Shown here: positions 25,710 to 40,700 of the stretch, piece after piece
How positions within the stretch are numbered: the stretch's first letter is position 1
Layout: each line of letters opens with the position of its first letter
NCBI GenBank assembly: GCA_051294375.1
Contig: CM119263.1
Span: 24,656,688-24,720,687, forward strand
Direction: 5' to 3'
DNA: 64,000 nt
DNA from: Paraspadella gotoi
Taxonomy: Eukaryota > Chaetognatha
Position numbers and translations under genes: made by a program
Notes under the pieces: model-generated
What the model saw: only the letters and a program-made list of their open reading frames with translations
The model's database searches: none
What the model was told of the DNA's origin: nothing

Positions 25710-28700
25710 TTACTCATATATACCATCTTTCGGAGGGTGAATCCATTTAAGTGACACGACTTCACACTCGGCGCACATGATGGTGTCCAGCAGTTTGGGA
25801 CAAGGAATGCCCAAAGAATCCCCGTTTCCGTGATTAAGATTAGCGCTCAAAGGGGTGCGGGGGCATGCAAGCACCGTTTTGAAAGGACAACCTATAATTT
25901 TTTTTTAAAAATAAGTACAGCTTGACTTTTAAAATATTAATGGTAAAACTTAATTTTAAAAATTATTTCGTAATAATTTAAAATGTGAGTTAATGGAGAA
26001 ACTGATGAGTTATGTATCCTAAAAGTTTTTCGTTTTGGAAACTTCTAGATTCTCGAGGATTAAGACATGCTTACATGGAAATATCATATATTGTACAGTA
26101 TGTACAGTATGCTTACCAGGAAGCTTAAGTTTAAGAGCAGCTGTTATTTCCTGGGCAAGCCTCATGGTGACCCGCCACATTTGACGATGATCCAAACCAC
26201 GAACGACCAATACGATCTTCTCTTTCACCAATTCCCTGGGAATTCGGTTTTCGGAATTCGATTAAATTGAATTTAAACTATTCGGAGTCATTGTGTGTTG
26301 TATTCCTTTCTAGTCCGTTGCATTTGCTTCAGAATAATGAAAAGAATTTTGTTTATTTCGGCACCGGCAAAGTTTTATTCACAAATAATAGCAAATAATA
26401 AAAAATATCGGACAATTAAATTTTTTTTTTTGAGACATGGTTTGAAACAATAGGAGTGAGATACATTGCTCAAATTTATACTCTCTCTCTCCCTCCTTAC
26501 CAAGTTTCATTTCTTTTCACTCTAACTCACTATCTCTTCCTCACTGAACTTGTCCTCACATCTTATCACTATTACAATTACTATATTTTCCCAATTCTCT
26601 CTCTCCCTCTCCCGTTCAGTAGTACCTCGGATTTCATTCACTTTATTATTTTTTGTAAATAATAAATAAATAAAAAAATTGTTTTCGTTAATTCGTAGTA
26701 AATTTGAGGGACCTTTTCTCAACGAAGGATTCCGGTGGCGTGTTTCGATAAATCTCACTTAACGGGCCTTTTATAATTGGTTTCCGCTTTTTATCCAGAG
26801 GCTTTCCCGGTGTTAAATAAAAGCAAAGCTTTGCAGCGTCTTCCCACGAATCCATTGTTCCACGTCCCCCCCCCCTTATCTCTTGGGCGCCTTCTTCAGT
26901 TTTCTCATGACTCCAATCCCTCTATTCTCCACTCTTCCCCTCGCCCCTTCAATGGGAATTTTATTTACGAGGCATTTTCTCGCCGCGCTTGCCGAGGCGT
27001 CGCTTTGGCGAGGCACCGAGGTGGGACCGTCCTGTCTCGAATTATTACGAGACGCCACTCGATTTATGCGACGGCAAATGCGAGGCGCTTTAGGCGCTTT
27101 AGTCTTAGCATCATACTTTTTTTCCTTTTAGTTTTCCATCCACTTTGTCATTCCTTACAATTAGATATGCATTAGTGACTGACTTTTGATACTATTAGTA
27201 TTACGAAATTATAATATATTATACCTATTCTGTCGCCTTTGAATGCTATTCGTCGGAGATTTAGACGTCGAACGCCCATGTTGACCTTCGGTTGCGACGT
27301 TTTGACCGGAAGCGTCGAGGGGAAAAGGCGGAGGAGAGGACGAGTTGGGATCTCCGGAGGCGGCCAATGAACCGGAAGTGGAGCTCTGCCAGGGCGGGTC
27401 ATGGGTTCGGGTGAGGGGGATACGAGAAAGGCCGTGCGAATAAAAACGTCCCTTTGCCGTTTTTTGGCTTTTTGTCGTAAGTGTGCTTAAATGGAAGGTA
27501 AAAAACCTTTCCTTGCCCATTTTGCTCGTCGGAAAGGGCAAAGGGCAACGCTATTTTCTCTTCCGGTTTCTCTACGAAGTGTTTTTCCTCAAAGACTTTC
27601 CCTTCTTTAGTGTTGTACGATAAAGAAAACGATTTGTTAGCGAGTGGGCTAGTTTTTTTAAAACAGTTTCTCGAAGAGTTCCCCACAAAGCCCCACAAAT
27701 CCTTGCATCACGTAAAAATCGAGAGTGCAGAGGCGTAACATCTTGTACATTCTCGTTTTTTCTACAGTAAGATAATTTTCAAATGCCACAAATGAATTGA
27801 TCTTTGAAAAGTATACTTAGGGAAAAAAGTACCATATGAAAAATGGGTAAAAACTTTTAAAATCATACTTGAAATTATTTTAGGTGTGACCTAATAATGA
27901 GTATGCAATTTTAAAATTCAAGTAGTCGAATTAATCAACATGGGAATATATTTTGGACTTAAGCTAATGTGTCACTTTATACAATTAAAAAAATAAAAAT
28001 GTGCTCAACTGAAAGTGGAGATAGCAAGATAGCCTTTTCAGCATAATTTTTATATAAGCTATTAAAAAATAAAAATTGACTTTTTGGATGTTATCTTTTT
28101 ATATTTTTAAAAACTTAAATTAATTTTAAAATTATAATTTTAAAATTAAAATTATACCCCCCTGATAAATCTCCGCAGTAGGTGTAGATGGTCTGACATC
28201 TTTTCAGACTATTTCTCTATAGTTTCTGGGGTTCGTCAGGGTGGTATTTTAAGTCCCTATCTGTGGGCAGTTTATGTTGATGACTTGATAACTCAATTAC
28301 GCAAATCTGGTTTTGGTTGCCATATAGATCATTTATTTGTTGCTAGCATTTTTTACGCTAACGATATAGCTTTATCTCCAACAATTTCTGGTATGAAAAA
28401 AATGATTGATATATGTGCTAACTATAGTAGTAGCTTTTAGTTTTTAGCTTTTAGTTTTAATTTTAAGAAAACAAAAACAATGTATTTTGGCAAACAAAAG
28501 TATTGTATCAACAAAGATTCTTTACTAATTAAAGGAAATATCATTGAATTCGTAGACCGATGGAAATATCTCGGTTTTAATCTTAGTAATGAAAAAGCAC
28601 TTGTCTTTGACCCATTATCCGAGTTATCCTCTTTCTCGCAATTGTCTCCTTAATTCCTTGTATAAACCCTCAGAAGAAGTTTTAATGTGTTTGTACTACA

Positions 28701-31700
28701 CCAATTGTGTCACAATACTTACGTACGGAAGTGAAGTGAAAGAGTATCTTGCAAAAGATATGACCAAAGTAAATGTAGCAATAAATGATGGCATTAAAAA
28801 AAATTTTGGTTGGAATAGATGGGAGAGTGTACGATCATTAAGGTCCTCATTTGGATATAATGATATCTACAAGCTTTTTTCCTCTAGAAACAATATTCTA
28901 AATATTTTGTCAGCTTATTGTTGAATTGTTTTCCTTTTTCTTTTTTTTTATTTTCTCGTTCTGTTAATTTAAATATTTATGAAATTGGTACAACCAATAT
29001 AAAAATTATCCATTCATTTAATAAATAAGCTATCTTGCCCCTGACTTTGGACAGGCTTTGGTGGTTTAAGGCCTCCATCACTCTTACAAGATAATGACAT
29101 AGCAGGTCCCTGCAAGCTTTCAATCAAGACTATATATATATATATATATTATATTTTGTTGAATTGTAAACTGTACAATTTATCTGTAATGCTGTATGCC
29201 CTTTTGAATGTACTGTTTCAACTAATTGTTGTAAACGAATAAAACACATATATAAAACCAAAGCTAACGCTGATGAAGGCTTGAAATGAAGCCGAAACAT
29301 GTCTGTTTTTGAATTAAATAAAATCGTTGTCAAAACTAAACTCAAACTGTCTCTAAAACCAAAGCTGAAGATGCCACTGAATAAGTTTTATCGCATTTCA
29401 ATAATAAAAAGATATATTTTCTTATTAAACAAATCAGTTATTTCTTAAATAATTTTTTTTGTTTATTTAAATCTAATTTATTATAATAATTTTAGGTTTA
29501 GTTTTTATGAGCATTTTTGGACTATCTCTGTAGTTATTTTTATCGTCGCAATCGCTAAGCGTTTGCGACGATATTGTAACACTTTTGCGCATAAGTGGCG
29601 TCGTCGGCGTTCCAAATTATAGATCGCCTTTTTTATGATTAAATTTGAGTTTATGAAGCTGAAAATTTATATACAGCTTCTCAGCATCGATGTGCTTAAA
29701 ATTGAGTCTGGACAGTTATTAAATATGTTTCTCCTGCTGCTTTTGCTGCTGCTTTTTGAGTCTGCAGCTGGCTCTGCAGGGGCTCTCTCTTTTTCTCTCT
29801 TTTCTCCTGCTGCTTCTGCTGCTGCCATTTGATTTCTTTCTTTTCTCTCTCTCTCTCTCTCTCTGTGTTTTTATTAAAAAAAAAATTTGAATTGGGATTG
29901 AACTCGTAAAATTAGGCATCGCATTCGTGCATGTTATCATTTTGCTATAGTAACATCGGGTTTTTGTTTCACTTTAGTCTTTAATTCACTTCGTCAGTCT
30001 GATTCAAGTTTCACTTTGTCTTTTGTCTGGGAATGCTGACAGTGTTTAGAGAGGAAGCATCCGATCAAACTGCTCGCTTATGCGTGCTTAAAGTAAAACA
30101 AAAGTACCTTCAATAATGTTACTCCAGTCTTAGCACTTGCTAAAAATTAAACTCGAAAATAAGTTATTTTACTGTTTTATATTTATTCTTTTGACAATGA
30201 AAAAAAAATTTTTTTTCAGAAACTGTAACTGTAAATTGACAATCGCAAAATAGAATTTTTCTTTCTGTTTATAAATTAATTTTATATTTTTCCCCTTTCT
30301 ATTCTTTCTTTCCTTTCTATTCTTTCTTTCCTTTCTATTCTTTCTTTCCTTTCTATTCTTTCTTTCCTTTCTATTCTTTCTTTCCTTTCTATTCTTTTTT
30401 TTCTATTCTTTCTTTCCTTTCTTTCCTTTCTATTCTTTATTTATTCTTTTCTTCTTTTTCTTTCTGTTTATAATTTTTTTTTTTTTTCAAATTTTATTTT
30501 TTTTATTATCAAAATTTGTCGTCAATCCAGATTTTTCTTATGCAATTGCGACGATCCTTATGCTTTTAAGATTTTTTTTTTAATTATGAATAAAATATAT
30601 ATTCAAAATTCAAAAATAAAAGCTTTGAATTCGGAAATTAAACCTGCCAAGTTGAACAACCGCGTTTCTTTATTAAAATACTCGCTTTTAATAGAAATTA
30701 AAAATATTTTGCAGAATGGTTCTAAAACAGTTTTTAACTACCATGATGAAAAAAAAATTGTCGCGGTTACTTTCCAGCTATTTTTCGGCATTTTAATATG
30801 AGAATCGAAAAATAAAATTTATATATCGAGAAACTTTGGCCTTTTGTGATTCATATGAGCTGTGTTTCATTTATGTACGACAAAAAATATGTTCTGTGCA
30901 AAAGAAAATGAGTTTTCCAAAAAAATGCTTCCTTCTTTTTTATCTTTTTTATATTTACACTTTTCATTTATATTAATTTCCGGTTCTTTTTTATTACTTT
31001 TTGAGATAAACCGTTACTATTAAAAATCCCTGCCTTTTCTCAGTCTAATGTAAAATAGTTATTGCATCATCTCCATTAGGATAGATTCAGGGATGAATCT
31101 TAATTCATATATACAAAAAAATGGCATTAAAATTAAATTAATGCTGTAGAAGCTCCAGAATATTCTTTTTATATTATAAAGTATTATTAAAAGTTATAAT
31201 TCTCTGGTTAACCTTTTTATGAGCAAAGTTATCATTTTTGGATGTATTGTCAGAACCTAATGTCAAACAAGACCAAAAAAAAAATCAAGATTTTGTTGAT
31301 ATAAAAGAATGCATCCTCAATGCATCAACTCAAGCCTGGTTTACTTTATAGGGGATCAATCTTTTTTACTACTTGCCAAGGACCATTTTTTGCCCTAAAT
31401 CTGATAAAAAATATTATGTCAAAAATATAATATTAACAATAATGCGAATAATCCTCTTGATCAAAAAGAGGTAAAAAGTATTGCACATTTTGAGCGAGAG
31501 TCAATTCTTTTGTGGCATTTGAAAAAAATCTTACTGTAGTTGTCCAAACCAATTTACTTGTGGAATGACAACGCTAGAAATTTGCTTCCGTTTGGCCTTC
31601 TCGAACGTTTTCCTCCCTCTCCTCGACAAATACGCAAGGTTGAATCTCTTCGGAGAAACGTCATCTGAACCTAAAAGAGAAAATTCTGACATCAGTTTTT

Positions 31701-34700
31701 TTAAGAACCTTCAACGTTAAACGTTTATTAAACTCAACTTACTTTTGATCGTCAAGTCGGAGGTGGATTGCGACTTTCGAAGGGGTGATGTCCCCACCGC
31801 TTCGTACTCAGCCTCGTTTTCCATATCCGACTTTGTCACATGATGCAAAAGTATCCTCACTAAACCCTTTACCCCACCCAAAAAAGTTTGAAACGAAGGT
31901 CTCAAAAAGAGCGAAAACTTCGAAATACCTTCTCAGCGGTGTTCCTGCCCAACCCTGCCAAGCCGCTCAAGCCGCCTGAGACCCGAGCAACGACACAATT
32001 GCTCCAGTCGCGTCGCCACGTGAAATCAACGTGCTTGTTTATAATAGCGGCAGCGATAGAAAAAAACTGTTCCAAGTCGGAAACTCCAAACCGAAATTCG
32101 ATCCGGAGTTGGCGGACAGATTGACCGCTGTGGCGAAAAATGTCGCGCCGCAAAGGGGAAGAATTCATCATCTCCGATCCATCTGTCGCCTTAGCGTTAA
32201 AGGAGGCATCGTGCAAAATGTCGGTTGGCCAAATTTGCCTCAGCTCAGTTGGCGTGACACTTCGGGGAAATAAAAGGAAATGAATGAGGCTCATGGTCGC
32301 GAATTCTGTCACGGAATGATTGTTCGTTAAGATGGAGTGAAAAAATAATTATTTTTGACGAAAAATAAATCATTAATTCTATAGATTATATAAAGTATAG
32401 TACAAAGTAAAACTTTTTATAACAATTATATTTAAAGTTTTTGATCTCGCTTAGTAGTAGGGTAGAAAATGCTCCTCACCTATGACCATTTTTTTACAAT
32501 AATCCTTTTTAAAAAAAATTACAGGAAATGCTGCCAACTTTTAAAAAAATGCTGCAAAACTGAAAAATTAGGGTATTTCTTTCATATTTTGAATGGCATT
32601 AATGATAGACCGAGGAAATCAGTTTTAATCTTTAGAGTGTCAAAAACTGTACATGTTAAACATCTTACTTGATGAAATAAGTGAATTTTTCATGATATGG
32701 AAACTTTTTAAAAATATATGTTTTGCATTTTTTTAATAAAAATTTTACAAAAGGGTATTTTTAGACTATTTTTTAAAAAGATAATTGGCTTTTTATTGAT
32801 GGAAGTAATTTCTTTTTATTCTAATTATGCGAGTCTTTTTCAGTGCAAAAGTGATGTTGCTCACAAAGAATTGAGGTATAGGACAGTGGTCAGAGCATTT
32901 TTTTTGAGGTCGCTTACCGTGCGTTCCAAGATCCAGGAGTAAAAAGATTCATAGTAATCTCGCTCTTTTCGACGTTTACATTGGGTGCTGCCACGAATGC
33001 AAGGTGAAGGCGCTGAAGGAGTCCCCCCACTGCGTAAGTTTGATCCGATTCCACCGAAAATTTTGACAACGCGGACCGAATTGACCCTTCATTGATAATG
33101 CCGGATTGAGGAAAGGTGGAACTTGAGACGTCGCTCTTGTAGAGAATAGGAAAATAAATTAATAGGGTGAATTTTTTTACTTAATGAAATGTTTTTTTTT
33201 ATTTGTTGTAATTATTAATTGACAAATTATTGACTTGAGGCCAAATTAAGCTGTAAATAAAATAATTTGTAAAATCATTATCGTCACCATTCACCACTTC
33301 TGAATTTTATTCATGTGTGAAATCTGTTGCCTCGTTTCTCTTTCATTCTCTCTCCCCTCGTTCAATTGACCTTTTGACCACTTTGACCGCATTGGGTCAT
33401 TTAGTATTTCCATAATTAGAGAGACTGTGAACAAGTTTTTAGTTTGCTTCAAAGACTCACAAAATATATGTCTGTCCCGATTGGAAACTCCGTTCTTACC
33501 GGTTTTTTAATGATAATTAATGAAAATTAAAGCCTTTAAAAATATTCATCGTCTTTTTCTTCAATCATGTGGAACTCATGTTAGACTCTTCTGAACGTGA
33601 GAATAAACAATTCTTCACATGAATAGAAATGACCAGAAAAAATATTAATAATTTAAGTTCTTAGTTAATGATTATGTAATGATTCTTTAATAAATACATT
33701 GATTTTATCTGATGCAAAGTTTCTCTTGTAGCATTTGCTATTTTGTTATAAGTTTATTTGTAAGTTTTTGTCATATTTTAATCTAAAATATAAGATAAAA
33801 AGAGAATCATAATAACGAAAGTAATAACAGGCTTTTATTTCTTTTTTTTTTTCCTTTGGCTTTGTTCCCCCTTGTTTTTTACTAAATTCAATTTTTCTTG
33901 TCGCATATATAATGATTATTGATTAGGCCTTACCCATCTTTGTTTTCATTTTTTTGCACCTTCTGTTCATCTAAAGCTTTTTCTTCGTTCTTCCTCAAAA
34001 AATAACCTTACTTTTCTTTTCTATTTTTACAACTCAAGATCTTTTGAAAGCTTTACAAGAAAAAGAAATCTGTTCGAGTCTTCGACCAAATTCGTGCCAA
34101 GAAAAAAGATGAGCGAATCTTGTCACAACTACAACAACGAAAAAAATTTGGATCGTCGTTGTTGGAGCCCTTTCGCTACTCATGCAATCACTTCTCCTCT
34201 GCCAAAAGATACTTGTTCAAGATGCGACAGCGACGACGGAAACGGCGATCCCGAAAAAACCAATGCCCTTGTTTCTACTTCTGTTTCTTCCTCTGTTTCC
34301 GTGTAAGTTTTCGCATTTATAATTTCCGAACGAGTGCAATAGCATCAACTGATTCAACACCTTCCTAATCCTAGCCATTGTTCGAGTTGGAATCCCCATT
34401 CCTCATCTGCTCTGAACAATTGCTCGGTCCACGCTGCAGCGATGCCCGAACTTTGTTCCTGCGAAACTCGCTATCCCTTGGATTATGACGTCTTCGGCAC
34501 GTCCGAACCAAACTCGGAAACTGAGTCGGGGGACTCGACAATTCCCGACAAATACCGGACGCGGCAGGAACCTTGCGCCCATCCAAACCGGGACGGCGCC
34601 TTTCCTTGTTTTCACGGTCTCAACAATCGCACGGAACTTCTTCCCAGTTGGTTCTGGGATTTGGCTTACAGCAACGGAAACAATTTCAAGCCAAAGCGAC

Positions 34701-37700
34701 ACGTGGTATGAGAAGATAGGATTTCCTAATCTATAAATTAGAAGATTCATTTTTTTTACCTTAGTTTTTGTATTCGCCAATAATGCAAGTTGCCTCTTCA
34801 TTTTTATTATATTGATTTCTGGTCTTTTTTCGTGCTACCATTGTTTGTATTTCCTAATTTTTTAGCATCCTCGTGATAGAGTTGTCGCTTGCGTGGATCA
34901 CAATCTGGCTAGTCGTTTGAAAAAAATCGACGATGATCCCGAGGTTTTTGTCTATTTTAATTTTAAGCTCCTTTGAGCTTGTGATCTTTTTTTATCTTAT
35001 GCGAATTACGATTCCTTTGTCAACAGGATAATGACAAGAAGATCGATCAGTTTTCGGCAGGTTTTTTAAATTTTTATTTTTTAACATAGGACATCTCATT
35101 CGATTGCATCGTTCGAACGATATTGATTTTTAGGCAACTGGTTGATCAATTCTTTAAAATATTTACGATTATATCCTTTTTCCAAGAAGTCTTCTACAAA
35201 TCAGGTTAAACTGTCATGAGATTTTTTATTTATAGATTTGAAAATGAACTAATCTGTTTTGGAAGTTAAAAATTTTACTTTTATTACTCGTAAACCATTA
35301 AATACAGCGCTATACCTTCTTTTGACGAAGTTATTTTTTAGAATACAATTTCTAAAATTTTAGTTGTTGGCATTTCATTGTTAATTATGAAAGAAAAGCA
35401 TGGTTAGTCTAAATAAACACTTTAAACTAATAACTTGGTGTTGAGATGGGGTGTGGGTGATGTCCGGGGCTTCACAACCTTTTTGCAGGGCCAGGGGCTT
35501 CGAAACCTTCGTTGTCGCCACCTCCCACCAGCGCGATTTAACCGACAAGTCATGCTTCTTTAAGAAACTATAAGAGAACCCAGGTCCCACTTTTGGTCAT
35601 CGCCGACGTTACTAACTTGTCATATGTTTGAGACGTTTTTAGGATACCGCCACAGATAATCTATTTTGATATTTTTTCTACAGACGGTCTACGATTTAAA
35701 AGAAGGTAATTAAATTAATTGCTAGTTTGGCTGATATTGCACTTTTTCGTTACACTGCGTACAGACTACAGTTAGCGTTTGTTCGGGCGAGATGTAGGAT
35801 CGCTTCTGCTTCTTATGACGTCGTCACGCTTTTTTACCATTGGAAATTGTAAAAGTATGTAACCATTGGAAGCTAAAAATTTAAATATAGTTTTTAATCA
35901 GCAAGATCTTTTAGATTCATGTTTCTTATTGTTAGTGTTACACGGATTTGATTTGTTTTGTTTGTTTTATTTATAAAACAATTTGGGTTACTTTTACTTT
36001 CGCTGACCGGGGTTAGGGAAGGGTTAGGGTTAAGGGTGGTTTAGGGTTAGGGGTAGTTAGGGTTAAGAGGGTTCAGGGTTAAGATAATTAAATAATATTT
36101 TTTAAAAATTATTTTTAAGTAGTTTTTCAAAAGCCGCCAAAACCGCGGTCAGCGAAAGACTCTCTTTCTTTTAATTATGTTGCTCTTTTTTTTTCAATCG
36201 CTGCCTCTTCTGATTTGTTTAAAAACGAGTTCAGCTCTGCATCGCTGTCCATTGCCTGTTCAAATTCTCTATATTTTTTTCCCTCTTCTCTCTTTCTCTT
36301 TCTCTCTTTTTCTCTCTCTCTTTCTCTCCTTTTCTTTCTCTCTCTCTCTTTCTTTTTCTCTTGCTCTCTCTCTTTCTTTCACTCATACACGCATGTTTTA
36401 TTTACGATGAATGACTATCATTGCGTCAATGAATAATTATTATCGCATAAATAAATGATTATCATCACATCAATCATTTGGTTATCATTTCATCAATATT
36501 TGGTTATCGTATCAATAATTGGTTATCATCGCATCAATAATCAATTATTATTAATCAATCAATTATTATTATTATATTATTAAATTACTATAACATCTTT
36601 ATTTTTTTTACGGATTTTTTTATTAATTTTCTTTGATAGTAACATCTGGTGAGATCATTACACTTTTAAGATTTTTATTCTTCAGAATGTCTCTCCGGCC
36701 GCGAAAAATTTATCCCTTCTTTGAACGAGGACGCAAAAAGTCGGCAGGTCAAATTCGATTATCTGGTTTCACGAAAAAAGAATAAGAATGTAGTGTCAAA
36801 CGGTACAAACATTTATTCAGCAATTCTTGGGAGTTTTTAAATTTTATTTTATTGCTGCATTTTGGGACTTTTGTTATTGTATTCAATATTGAGGGATATA
36901 TTTTTATATTATAAAAAAAATAAAATTTAAAAACTTAATGAATTATCATTTTTTTGACGATGATCCCAATAAACGTCGGTCGTCGTCGGCGTTCCAAATT
37001 ATAGATCGCTTTATTTTAAAAGTGTACAATTGTATAAAATTTGAAATTTAAACATGTATTCTCATTATCGATGTCCTCTAAAAACGACGTTATATCTCTG
37101 TTTGATCTACCGTGGATTCCTTTCACATTTAGTTAATACTTTAATATGATAGAATATAGTATAGGAAAAAAAAAATTGTAAATCACTCCCTGAAATTGTA
37201 TAATTTTTTTCCTTTTTTTTATTTAACTTTTTTTTCTTACTAGGAGAACTTGTCTCTTACTTTCTCTATATTTTCCCTTTACTTTCTATAGAAATTTTCT
37301 CTTCTGTCTGTACCCACTTCAACAAAATAGCAATTGTTTTTTTTTTAATTTTTATTATTTTAAATATTTTAAATTTTTTTTTTTTTTATCGGATCTGCTT
37401 ATCAGCAGATTCCGACTCTATAATTCAATCAGTCCCACCCCTAAATCTTGTTGGTAAATCATTATTCTCATATCAGCATATCAAATTATGATAAATTAGT
37501 TTAAAAAAATGTCTGTCTGTAATCCCTTCTTAGCATTAAACTCCAAATACTCATGATTGGATGGATGGATTGGAATGTGTGTGGGTAGGAAAGTGTGTGA
37601 TCGAGCTGGATATGAAGTTTCGTTGGAATCGTGCGAGTGGAAATGAGTTTAAATGGAAAAAACAAAAGTCATATTTACTTAGTATTTTTTCTTATATTCA

Positions 37701-40700
37701 CTCATAATTATTATATTTATTAAAAATTGGATAGATAAATAGAATTGAAATTTTGTGTGTGGGTATAAAATTTTATAATTAAGCTGGAAATAAATTTTTG
37801 ATGGAATCAGAGGGGTGGAAGTTTAAATTATAAAACCAAAAGATAATGACCAAATTATGCCAGTTGATAAAATTATGCCAGTTGACCAAATTACACCGGT
37901 TAACCAAATTATGCCATTATGCTTATTACCATTTAATTATCGTAGATACATTCGACATTGTTTGCTCAAACTTTTTTTATTTTTTAACAAATATTTATGT
38001 CTTAACCAAAGCATTTTAATCATATATCATAGCTTATTTATATATTGAAACAAAAATAATGTTTTTATTTATAAAATATTTTTTCAAGTACCAAAATTAT
38101 TTTATTGCTGCAGTAACAGTTCAGTTTAAGCCCTTAAAAGTGATTTACATGTATTGGTGTATTCTATTAAAACAAATTTTGCTTCAGCATCGAACTCATG
38201 ATGTTAAGCATCGCAGTCGCGAATGTAATCATTTTACCATCGCAAAACAGGTTTTTATCTCGTTTTTTTTTTAACTTATAATTTTTTGTCTTTTTTTGTT
38301 TTTCTTGTTTCTCTTTCGATTTTATTCTCGAATTTTGTATCGGTTTGTCCATCTGTCATTGGATTTTAATTTTTTTTTTATTGTATTTTTTTTGTATCAA
38401 ATTTGATTTTTTGTTTGTCATGGGTCCGGATTTTTTTATGCGATTGCGACGATCCTTATGCTTTTAAGTTTTTTATTTACGATATACATTTTCCCCCTTC
38501 AGATCAACGGCCGTTCTCAAATCACCTTGTGGGATTTTCTTGTGAAAAAATAAGTCGAAAGGTTTTTTCTTTTACGGTTTTTCATGTGTCCGCATGAAAG
38601 GATAAAAAGATTAGTTTGAAAAAAATATATTTCACGTTTTTGTGAGCAGCGTAGACCTATGGAGCGAACTCAATTAGTTATGAATCGTTTTGCTGAAGCG
38701 AGAACCCTTTCAAAGTCATTCCATCGTTAAGCAAACCAACCGAGGTTAGTTCAATATAATAAAAAAAATTTTTTTTTAATATATTCGATAAAAATCCCCA
38801 TGCATAGGGAAACCAATGGAAAAAAAATTTTTTCCCTTTCCTCTATCCTTTTCCTCATGGTATCCACTAGTCTGGATTCATTTCTCGATGGGGATTTACG
38901 TGATGAAAAACCAGAAAAACCTTCCCCTTTTGCCCTTTTTATATACCTCGTGATGGCGATTTCCGGGAAGAAAAAGCGAATGTTTCTGATTCTTCGTGGG
39001 CAAGGATTCTTGTAGGATTAAGCCAAGGACGTTTAAGATCTGAAAGGGAGATTGAGAGCGAGAATAAAAAATGAGGAGGGAATATCAAACGATTATCTTG
39101 AGAAAAAGGAGTTTACCGAAGCACTACCACTATATACTGAAAGTACATAAACTGCTTCAGTAATTCAGTTCTCACTTTATGGGATAGCCAGGTAAGTGGC
39201 CGCTAAAAACTACACCGCGTGCTAATTACCACTATCAGTATCATAGTGTCATACCCGGTACTTTCTCCCTCACTTCGCCTCTACAACTTTCGTCGTCTTT
39301 GCCCTTATTTCGTACTTGTACACACTTGTTTCGTGTTTTTTTATTCATGAAAATTTATTTATTTCACCTTTGTCTTTATTATTTTTTTTATTCCCTGTGG
39401 TCTCTTACTGCATCTTATTTCTAAGTTCTTTATTGCTCATAGTTATTCTTCTTAATGCATTACCTTGTCTGGATCGTGAAAGAGTATGTGATTCAGTAAA
39501 TGATTTTGTATCCAAAGCGATTCACCACAAAGAGAATTCGCCTCAATGGCTCGATAAAATTTGTTTTTATCTAATGAGTACCTGTAGGCAAAGGCAGAGC
39601 AACCTGTATTTAAAATTATTTTAATGCAAGATCTGTTGCGGATGCTTACTTTTTACTTAAATCCTGATAAACATTTTCCAAATATAGCCACAGTTGGGAC
39701 GTGTGTTTTCGCTTCGCTTTGACTTCCGTGAAAATTATGTACCAATCATCATTCGGCGTTACTTTGCTTTGTGACGATGACCTATATCGCGGAGGTTCGT
39801 ATGCGACGGCGTTTTCCACACTCTCAAAGCTGACGTCACTCATTGCAAAACTTAATCTATGGTTCTTTTCTCCAAACAGAAATTCGGTTGGAGTGTTTTC
39901 CTTTCTGTTATCTTCGTTCGTCAATCCTTCTAAGGTCTCCATACGGTGACGCATCCAGCACCCCGCAAGATCGTTCGAGCCTAGAAAGTATCGATGACAA
40001 AAATAAATAATAGCCGCAAAAGGAAGATTTATTGTAAGCCTAAGGATGTTCAGTGTTCACTAGAGTGGATCACTGGGGAACATAAATTTTATTTGAGTGA
40101 ACAAACAAGAATATTTATACGTGAGATGGTATGATTAAGGAGTACAAAAAATATATTGCTTATATTGTTTGGGGAACAGTATCATTAATTATAATATGTT
40201 TATAGTAATATCCTTATAAAATTATAAATTTTTAAAATAATTTAATAAAAAATTTTTATTAAAGATTGTGATTTTTCATAATAAGTTAGATCCAAAATAT
40301 ATATACATTAACATACTATTAATTATTTAACTTATTATTTAATTAATTATTTAACTTATTGAAATTATTTACAATTTATAAATTATTATAAAACCTTAAT
40401 AAATTTTTTAAAAATTAATAATGCTGTGATGCCAGGGCTTTGTTTTGTTTAAGATAAACATTCAAAATATACCTTTAAAATATAAGATAAGCAACAATGA
40501 AGGATCACCATTTGGTTATGGCTCGCTTATACCTGGATATTGAGATTAAAGAGCCGAAATCCATGAAGGGTATAGGTTCTTAACTGATGACCTTCCCATT
40601 GTTTCAACATAAAAGATAATTGAAACTAAAGACAAAGTCTTGATACAGCAACGATTTTATTTTATTGTACAGACAAGTTTCGGCTTTCATTCAAGCCTTC

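Noticed and set aside
26777-27175. Plus ORFs of 82-132 codons
   Set aside because: They lie in a Roco intron, have no splice support, and have mixed composition without recognisable motifs.
27399-27698. 99-codon minus ORF upstream of the Roco exon at 27385
   Set aside because: It could not be joined in phase, and the neighbouring exons join without it. It remains possible as an alternative exon.
34371-34801. 132-codon minus ORF
   Set aside because: Antisense to the proposed nested exon. The plus reading has matching splice sites and phases, while the minus reading could not be joined to Roco exons.
36177-36436. Leu/Ser/Phe-rich ORFs that look like membrane proteins
   Set aside because: Translation of a C/T microsatellite.
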